A stretch of 39,897 nt of DNA, taken from the NCBI GenBank assembly GCA_049999805.1, contig JBNGIO010001946.1:1-39897 (forward strand), written 5' to 3'. Position 1 is the first letter of the stretch. Each line of letters begins with the position of its first letter. Made by a program: the position numbers and the translations under genes. Below, in pieces: positions 31,801 to 39,897 of the stretch. The stretch comes from Folioceros fuciformis (taxonomy: Eukaryota; Anthocerotophyta; Anthocerotopsida; Anthocerotales). The notes under the pieces were generated by a model. It saw only the letters and a program-made list of their open reading frames with translations, did not search any database and was not told where the DNA came from.

Positions 31801-34800
31801 TTTGGAGGCAGCTGTGAACTGAAGCTTAAGAGTGCTTGTGCTCTGTTGCACCTGTGTTGAGAGGAAATATGCCAACAATTTGCCAGTGACCCATTTCTAT
31901 TTGCCTGCTCATTTTGGTGGTCGGTTGCTGTGGCACAAACTTTTCAGAAGCCTGGAGGGATTATTGCACTTCTGGATGAAGCTTGGTAAGCCCACGGGTT
32001 AGCTTCCTGCACATGTTTAATATGAGATGATTAGGCTATTGGTTTAGCCTGGACATTCCTATGTCAGCTGTCATTTGGCCTGGGAAAGCTTTCACTTATT
32101 AGTTGTGAAACGTGTGCAGCATGTTTCCAAAGTCGACGAATGAAACATTTGCCACCAAATTGTTTCAAATGTTTAGAAACCACAAACGCTTTAGTAAACC
32201 AAAGCTTGCAAGGACTGACTTCACTATCAGCCATTATGCCGGAGATGTAAGCCTCATCTCTTGCAAAACTAGGTGTTGTTGGATGTGTAGCTTCCTGACA
32301 CGTTATTTGTGTGCAGGTCACATACCAAACAGAATTATTCTTGGAAAAGAACAAAGACTATGTTGTTGCAGAGCACCAAAACTTGTTAGGCTCATCAATG
32401 TGCCCTTTTGTTGCAAGCCTGTTCCCTGCGTCAACTGATGATTCCCGATCATCATACAAGTTTTCTTCAATTGGCACTCGTTTTAAGGTTACCAAATGTA
32501 ACTTGTACTCTGTAGCGCTTGAGAGAGTCCCTCTGCATCCCGCTTGGCTGATAAAGTGCTTGTGACTTTGTTGAAACAGCAACAATTGCAGCAACTGATG
32601 GACACGCTGAACCAGACAGAACCACACTATGTACGCTGTGTCAAGCCAAACATGTACAACAAACCTGGACGTTTTGAGAACAACAATGTGCTGCAACAGC
32701 TTCGTTGCGGGGTAAGTTAGTTTTGTTGCTTGAAGCCAAGCAGGAAACGTTTATGTTTAGTTCCCCTAGTTTCCATCCTTCATACCGCAACCCTCAAGTC
32801 AAAGGCGTTGATATGGATTGCAGAAAGTTTTTATCTCTAAATGCCCCTAGTGTTTGGCGTGTTGTGCAGGGTGTTCTTGAAGCTGTGAGAATCAGCTGTG
32901 CTGGATATCCAACTAGAAGAACTTTTGATGACTTTCTTGATCGTTTCAGCTTATTGGCACCTGAGGTTCTGGAGGGAAAGTAAGTTCCTGCACCAGTTTG
33001 TATTTATTTGATTCGTGTCCAGAAACTCTTGCACAACCACTGCATTGTAGAGCACACTGGATTGTGAAATGGACTGCACTTCATCAGACTGCTGCAGAGC
33101 ACCAGTCTGGTACATTTATTTCCAGGCTTTTCGTTGTATCTATAATTCTCTGTTGTTGGGCAGTTATGATGAGAAAGCGGCAACAGAAAAGCTTCTCAAG
33201 AAAATGGGTCTCAGTAACTTCCAGGTAAGCTCAAGCATCTGTGATCCTTCTCGTTGATGAGGGTACCAGTGGTTCTCTCGATGCATAGGTGGGTGACCTT
33301 GGCTGCTTGTTATGGTAGTTTCGGTTTTAGCTGAATTTTGCGAATTTGCAGGTGGGAAAAACCAAGGTCTTCCTTAGAGCTGGTCAAATGGCAGAACTTG
33401 ACTCAAAGAGAGCAGAATTGTTAAATAATGCTGCAAGAGTAATCCAGCGACGCGTCCGCACGTTTCTTGCACAAAGGAATTTTGTTGCCATGCGAAAGGC
33501 TGCCATTTGTATCCAGGCTCACTGGCGAGGTAAAGGAAATGTGCTGAATGTGTTTGCAATCCTGGACTGGTGTAGGGAAACTTTAGCATGATTTACGTAA
33601 TTTGTTTTGAGTGCATGCAGGCAGACTTGCCAGAAAGCAGTATGAGAACATGCGGAAGGAGGCAGCAGCTGTCTGCATTCAAAAGAATGTTCGGATGTGG
33701 CAAGCACGTAATGCTTACAAGAAAATGCGGAAGGCAGCAATTGTCATCCAGGCAGGCGTGCGTGGGATGTTTGCTCGTAAGGAATATCGGCTGCGAAGGC
33801 AAACAAAGGCTGCGATCGTTATTCAGGTGTGAACCTGCTTCGAGAATCGTTTGTTCCGGTCTTCAAAGTTGTGGAAATGTTATTTATGGTTTCCCTTTTG
33901 CTTTCAGAAACACTGGCGTGGCTACAGGGAACGTTCGTATTACAAGAAGTTACAGAAAGCTGCTATTACATTCCAGAAACACTGGCGTGGAAGGGCTGCC
34001 AGGAAGGAGCTCAAAAAGCTTAAAATGGTATGTTCATTTAGCTTTATTGTTGGGCATTGTATGGTTTTCTTCAATATTGCCTTTTGTAATTCTCTGTGAA
34101 TTCTGTTTAGGCTGCAAAAGAGACGGGTGCATTGCAAGAAGCGAAGACCAAGCTTGAGAAGCGGTGTGAAGAGCTCACTTGGCGCCTGCAACTTGAGAAG
34201 CGCATGCGGGTACTGGATTATTATTAATATTTTTCCTAGTCCCCACGTAAACCTTAAGCATGCCATGACATTGCTTCAGGTGAATGTAAGCCAATTTCTG
34301 ATTCTGTATGTTCTGGCATGTAGACTGATGCGGAAGATGCCAAAGCACAAGACATCTCTAGACTTCAACTATCGATGCAAGAGCTGCATGCAGAACTTGA
34401 AGCAACGAAGTTGTCCCTCATCAAGGAAAGGGAGACAGCGAAACAGGTGGTAGTCCCTGTCCCCAAGGACGTGCCTGTTGTAATAGAGAATGGTCCAAAG
34501 ATGGAGAAGCTGTCACAGGAGAATGAGAAGCTGAAGGTAAATAGTCTCAATGGTTGTAGAACGGTCGTGCCATAGGCTCCTGCCAATGCGGCTTCAAGTC
34601 AAAATTCAGCCACTGACGTTGTGTTGCTGTTGCAGAGTCTGGTCGCTTTCCTGGAGAAAAAAGCAGCAGATCAGGGTTCAGAGCTTTCGCAACTCAAGAA
34701 GATCAGTGAAGAGAGACTGAAGCGATCAGAGGAAGCAGAAACAAAGATTGACCAGCTTCAGGAATCTTTGCAAAGGTCCACACCTTTTCTATCTCACGGC

Positions 34801-37800
34801 ATGGCCTCTGCTCCTGATCCTCAAAGATGGCTGCATGGTTACACACTCACATATTTTCTTCACTTTTTGCAAATCAGACTGGAGGACAAGCTTTCGAATA
34901 TGGAGTCTGAAAATCAAGTATTGAGGCAGCAGACCCTTGTGCTTTCTCCAACCAAGGGCATTTCAAATCGGTTCAAGACAACTGTCTTTCAGGTTCGAAT
35001 AACCTCAGAAGTAATAGATTATTCATGCCAGTATCTGGCACGGAGATATACTCAAGGCGGAGTAGAGATGGAGAAACTAGGTCTAACCTTCTTCAGTCTA
35101 GAATTACAGTAATTAACTAGTGAATCCAGGCAGAATCAAGTTTGCCGCATTGTTTCTTGTGAAACTGGCTCATGCTGTCAGCAATGAGTCAGGGTTGACT
35201 GACTGACTTTGCAGTTTGCAGCATTGTTTAAGTAGGACTGTTTCCTCACATTTCGTTGTCTTTTAATGCCCAATACAGAGAAGCCCGGACAATGGCCTGG
35301 TTGCAAACGGCGAGCACAGGACATCACCTGTAAGTTGTCCTTGGTTTGTTAGTGTCCTTTGGCTGTTATGTCGGCAGGTATTGATGAATCCATTTCTGGA
35401 TGTTGTAGGAAGCTCCTACTATTGCTCAAATTGAGAGGGAGCAAACCGAGTCTGAGCAACGCCGTCAGAAGTGGTTGATTGACAAGCAGCAGGTCTTGTG
35501 CTTGTCAACATAGGCTCTGCATTCACATGATAACACATCTCATCTTTTACGTTCATCTGTATTTAGATACCCTCCTCACATTTTCCATCTCTCGTTGGTG
35601 TGGCAGGAAAATCAAGATGCTCTGCTTCAATGTGTGATAAAGGATGTTGGGTTCAGCCACGATCGCCCAGTCGCTGCTTGCATGATCTACAAATCTCTCT
35701 TGCAATGGCGATCATTTGAAGCTGAGAGAACAAATGTCTTTGACCGTATCATTCAAACCATCGGCTCAGCCATAGAGGTTAGTAGATGCCAGGAGATCAG
35801 TGAAAATGAAGGAGATGAGGTGATGACAACTTCCATCCAGCAGTAATGAAGACCTCCTTGTTTCTGATGGTGTGGGTGTTGCTCGCAGAGTCAAGAGAGC
35901 AATGATGTGCTGGCTTATTGGTTATCGAATACATCCACATTACTCTTTCTGTTGCAGCGTACACTGAAAGCTAGTGGTGCTGCTGGAGGTGCCCCTAAAG
36001 GACGTCGCCCAAGTTCAGTTACCTTGTTTGGACGCATGACTCAAGTAAGCCTGAGTCGTATGTTTATGTGTTGAAGCATGCCTGTTGCTGTACTCTGCTG
36101 CCCATCCGGAAGGGAGGTATTGTTGCGTTGAACCACAAGTACGAAAATGGTTTTGACTGCAGGGTTTTAGGTCATCTCCATCTGGAGGTGGTGTACCTTT
36201 CGGAAATGGAGGAATTGGAGGGCTGGATATTTTGCGGCAGGTTGAGGCAAAGTATCCTGCTTTGCTGTTCAAGCAACAGCTCACTGCGTATGTTGAGAAG
36301 ATGTATGGGATGATCCGTGACAATCTGAAGAAGGAAATTACGCCATTGCTTGGTCTCTGCATTCAGGTCTGCAGCAGACTTGGGTCATCCCGTAGTTCTT
36401 GCAGCTTCACCTTTTATTTTGTTTTAATATTTGGGCGTTTCGCTGTGTCTGATTGTCTGAAAGGCTCCTCGAACATCAAGGGCAAGTCTGAGCAAAACTT
36501 CGTCTCGATCTCCAAGCACTGCTGCGACAGCCCAGCAGTTGAGCAGTCACTGGAACAGCATCATCTCGAGCTTGAGTTCCCTCTTAAGCACAATGAAAGC
36601 CAATCATGTGAGTTTTTACTTCTTGACATTCCTTTCTCTTGTGGTTTCTAGAACGTGGACCTTGGTTGCCTGTCGCTCACTGTTTAGCAAAATGTTTGTG
36701 GCTCCAGGTCCCACCATTCCTTGTCCGCAAGCTTTTCACACAGATATTCTCATTCATAAATGTACAACTGTTCAACAGGTAAACACGTGTTCCTACGTGT
36801 TTATATTTGATCAGCTGGTAGTTTTCCTTATGGTCTATCGTCTTTGTGTGTGCTATGTGCCAGCCTTCTGTTGAGGCGTGAGTGCTGCTCGTTTAGCAAT
36901 GGAGAATATGTCAAAGCTGGGCTCGCAGAATTGGAGCACTGGATTTACGAAGCTGGAGAAGAGGTAAGCAGCTTGTCTGTCAGAAATTGGCTGGGCTACG
37001 CGTGGTAACTGAAAATTGTTGTGTTCAAAAGCACGGGCTTTTGAAACTGTTTTGACGCTCTGTTTCTTGTGATGTCTGCCTTGAACAGTACGCAGGTGCA
37101 TCATGGGATGAGCTGAAGTACATAAGGCAGGCTGTTGGTTTCTTGGTATGTAGCTTCTGGTGGTTGGAGCTGTAGTACACGACTTTTACGATCATGTCTG
37201 AGTGCTCACTGTCAACTTCCATTTCTTTCTCTTACCAGGTTATCCATCAGAAACCCAAGAAGTCACTTGATGAGATCACCCATGATCTTTGCCCAGTAAG
37301 TGCTTAATTGTTCTGGCTTGGTGCTTTCTTGCAGTTGAAATCTGCTGAATGTAGTCTGCGTCTGGAAATTGCTATTGCTCACATGATCCTTCAATGAACA
37401 GGTGTTGAGCGTTCAGCAATTGTATCGCATCAGCACTATGTACTGGGATGATAAGTATGGTACACACAGTGTGTCGCCTGAGGTATGTATGAGCACCGAT
37501 ATCTTATGGCGGTTTATTACCAATTTGTCGAAGGATGTGTGTAAAGCTGCCAGGTAGATTGGCATACTAATTCTCTTCCTTACTAATGATTGACTCAGGT
37601 GATTGCAAATATGAGAGTCCTGATGACAGAGGACTCAAATAGCGCTGTCAGTAATTCCTTCTTGCTGGACGATGATTCTAGGTATGTGTGCCGCCAGGAG
37701 TGTTGTCCTTGTTAGGTCTGTTTTGCTTCGATGTGCTACAATAGTTGTCTCCTGTTGGTTGTGATGCAGCATTCCCTTCTCCGTGGATGACATCTCCAAG

Positions 37801-37893
37801 TCCATTAAGGAGCTTGATTTAACTGAGATAGATCCTCCACCTCTGCTGCGGGACAATGCGGCCTTTACCTTTTTACAGCCCCGCTCAGAGTAA
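28823..37893 (+). CDS. XI: Class XI myosin heavy chain
   Basis: 38 coding exons join in frame to 1528 residues: 28823-28957, 29146-29289, 29427-29572, 29657-29813, 29942-30000, 30122-30278, 30410-30559, 30674-30810, 30896-31042, 31185-31286, 31416-31473, 31574-31675, 31948-31985, 32120-32246, 32317-32487, 32580-32711, 32870-32979, 33164-33224, 33352-33529, 33621-33826, 33908-34027, 34111-34209, 34324-34536, 34636-34775, 34878-34992, 35279-35329, 35409-35492, 35607-35777, 35889-36044, 36163-36366, 36464-36607, 36708-36778, 36864-36963, 37089-37145, 37239-37295, 37402-37482, 37599-37681, 37770-37893. This is the plant actin motor for organelle transport and cytoplasmic streaming. It has an SH3-like start (GSQVWVED), motor domain with P-loop GESGAGKT (157-164), switch I NDNSSRFGK (210-218) and switch [10 protein letters not shown] (434-441), then six IQ motifs (about 738-875), a coiled coil (about 880-1065) and a DIL/globular tail (about 1114-1500). 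No catalytic motif is missing. The start is the first ATG after an in-frame stop; an upstream first exon spliced at CAG|28829 remains possible. Confidence 0.96.
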
Positions 37894-38397
37894 CATCAGT
37901 AGACGACCATTAGCCTTCCTGTAGCTACTATTCCCGTCGCTTTCGAATTTTTTTTTGCGTGGACTGATTGTCCCTTGTGTATCCCACCCCAACAATGGCG
38001 TTCGTCATCGTCACTTCGAACACCTTAATATTGACTGACTTTCCATCGCTTCAGATCCTTGAAGACTGACATCTTAGCTAGCTGATAATTCAACACTGAT
38101 TCTTTTGGGCGCAATGATATAGTAGAAGCCGTGTAATATAGTTTTAAGTGTTGGGGAGGAGTTATCTGGTGATCATTGGCGCTTGTTCCCTGTCCAGTCG
38201 GACATATTTTGTTGTGGGAGTGTCTACTCCTGTTGTATGAAGCTATGGAAGCTGTAGTAGAATACCAAACGAAAGAGGCTTCTTTTGTGTGGGAGCAAGG
38301 CGGCATGTGTGCACTATTAATGACTCTGGGAATACGAAGATTCATCCTGCCAAACAAGGCAGAGTTTTTTTTTTTCCAGCAGATAGCAGCACATATG
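37894..38397. other. Convergent intergenic region between myosin XI and the lectin receptor kinase
   Basis: 504 bases separate the two stop codons and should contain both 3'UTRs. ORFs here (for example 38176-38406) have no recognisable content. No canonical AATAAA was found. Confidence 0.5.
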
Positions 38398-39897
38398 CTA
38401 CCTTGAGGAAGAGAAATCCTCTAGAGTTACTGTTGTACTTGCACTAGTACCAAGGGAGGAACTGGGAATGGACCCCAGTGTGAAATCCACGGGCGCGGAC
38501 GATTCTGGCGGGTTCGGGACGTTGCCGGTGCTGAAGTAATGAAGCACTTGCCTCATGTTGGGCCTCTGTTTAGGCGCCTCCGCACAGCACAGTAAACCCA
38601 CCTTGAGCACGGTAAGAAGCTGCCCTGCATCATATTCGCTCGCAAGCAGCGGGTCTGCAGCGTCTAACAAGGTCTTTTTTTGATTCAATGCCCACACCCA
38701 GTTTACCAAGAACTTCTCCTCAGGGGACCTCAACCACTCAATAGGTTTCCTCCCAGTCACGACCTCCAAAGCCAAAACTCCGAAGCTGAAGACGTCAGAT
38801 TCAGCGCTCACTTTGTCTGAGTACAGCGTTTCCGGCGCCAGATATCCCCTGGTTCCTGCAAATGCATTTCAGTGGGTGAACAAGCAGCGCAAACCATAAT
38901 CGAGCAGCAGGGGGAAGTGAACGAGTGAAAATGTGTGGCAGGCCCACCTGCAGTGTTGGTGACGGTGGCAGCTGCTTTGTTTCTCTTCACCACCCTTGCG
39001 AGACCAAAGTCTCCGAGCCGAGCATTCCAATTGGCATCCAACAAGACGTTGGAGCTCTTGACATCCCGGTGAATCAAACTCTGCTCCTCCCATTCCGAAT
39101 GGAGATAGTGCAACGCCGAGGCCACTCCGTGTATGATTTTGAATCTCTGGTCCCACCCTAGCACATCCTTTGGTGGAGGGATGCCCAGGCGTGTCTCTAT
39201 CATCGGCTCGTTCGGTTCCTCACCGTCGCTGTCAGTGGCGTGCTGGAACAGGTGGTCGAACAAGCTGCCATTGGGCATGTACTCGTACACCAACAACAGC
39301 TCGTTCTCGTTCTTGCACCATCCCTTAAGGGGCACCAGATTCCTGTGGCGAAGCCTCCCGATTGTTGTGAGCTGCCGAGAGTACCACCACAACAGCACAC
39401 GGTAGTGTCACACCAGGAGCATTTTTGAGAGCTGCAGCATGTTAATACGCATGTAACATTCCCTCACCTCGGATAGAAACTCCCTCTCCCCTTGCCTGGA
39501 ATGCTGCGCAACTTTCTTCACAGCCACCACAGAATTGTCCGGAAAAACCCCCTTGTACACCCTCCCAAACCCTCCTTCCCCGAGCACAGACCTGTCACTA
39601 AACCCCGAAGTTGCCACCCTCAACTCCTGGTAAGAAAACTCCCGTGGACCATCCAAGCCCGAAAACCCCAACCCTTCCAGCCCAGTAGCAGCCTTGCTTA
39701 GAAAGGGCCAACCTGCACCCTTGTTCAGCTCGAGCCCCTGCCCTCTCCTCCTCCTCCTCCAAACAAAAAACGCCAACACGGCCCCCAGAAGGGTAGCAGT
39801 AGACACTGCAAGAACCACCCCAATCACCACCCGCGCCCTACTCCCTCCACCCCCGTCTCCATCCGCAACCCCAGAAGTAGAGAACTGCCAGTCGTAA
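38398..39897 (-). CDS. L-type lectin receptor-like kinase, transmembrane and kinase part (5' end beyond the window)
   Basis: Exons in gene order (minus strand): 39896-39468 (open at the edge), 39371-38948, 38855-38398, joined in frame. The first residues, YDWQFSTSG, match the end of a legume-lectin domain; the lectin domain itself lies outside the window. A Gly/Asp linker, one membrane helix ([19 protein letters not shown]) and a run of five Arg follow. The kinase has [14 protein letters not shown], glycine loop GEGGFG, VAVKK, catalytic loop [14 protein letters not shown] and the activation/APE segment GTRGYLAPE, so it is an RD kinase with all key residues. The C-terminus is a Ser/Thr-rich tail. 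Such receptors sit in the plasma membrane and act in defence or development; the ligand is unknown. Placement as LecRK rather than another RLK class rests on the lectin-end motif and kinase style. Two introns interrupt the kinase region. Confidence 0.9.

Overview
The window is nuclear DNA of a land plant or close relative. Its genes are split into many short exons with GT-AG introns, mostly 60-500 bases long. The gene set is plant-specific: a class XI myosin, a MATH/TRAF protein of the MUSE13/14 type, a lectin receptor kinase and a UDP-arabinose 4-epimerase. Short introns, mixed base composition and a lysozyme-like transglycosylase gene would fit a bryophyte or another seedless plant. That placement is an inference; no marker gene settles it.

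Layout. Bases 1-90 may be the 3' end of an unidentified plus-strand gene. Bases 91-6565 hold no gene I can support. They carry decayed repeats, two RNA-foldable inverted repeats (2258-2321 and 4591-4660) and a 25-base tandem array (4868-5208). A single-exon minus-strand gene at 6566-6982 encodes a small Cys/His-rich protein of unknown function. After a further gene-poor stretch comes a plus-strand gene (10499-12773) whose product has two consecutive SLT/lysozyme-like modules. The first keeps the expected catalytic motifs and the second has lost them. A plus-strand UDP-sugar 4-epimerase (13148-15743) follows and converges on a large minus-strand MATH-domain gene (16075-22948).

A strongly AT-rich island (about 23650-27960) contains one intronless minus-strand gene, an endoglycoceramidase-like GH5 glycosidase (25846-27696). 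Next is a 38-exon plus-strand myosin XI (28823-37893). I could splice it without a single frame break into a 1528-residue protein. It converges on the 3' part of an L-type lectin receptor-like kinase (38398-39897, minus) that runs off the window edge.

The genes do not form an operon or an obvious pathway. Loose themes are cell-wall or glycan chemistry (epimerase, transglycosylase-like protein, GH5 enzyme) and surface sensing or immunity (MUSE/TRAF-like protein, lectin kinase). Splice sites were placed by eye, requiring GT (once GC) donors, AG acceptors, continuous reading frame and agreement with remembered family sequences. No alignment, fold prediction or database search was run.
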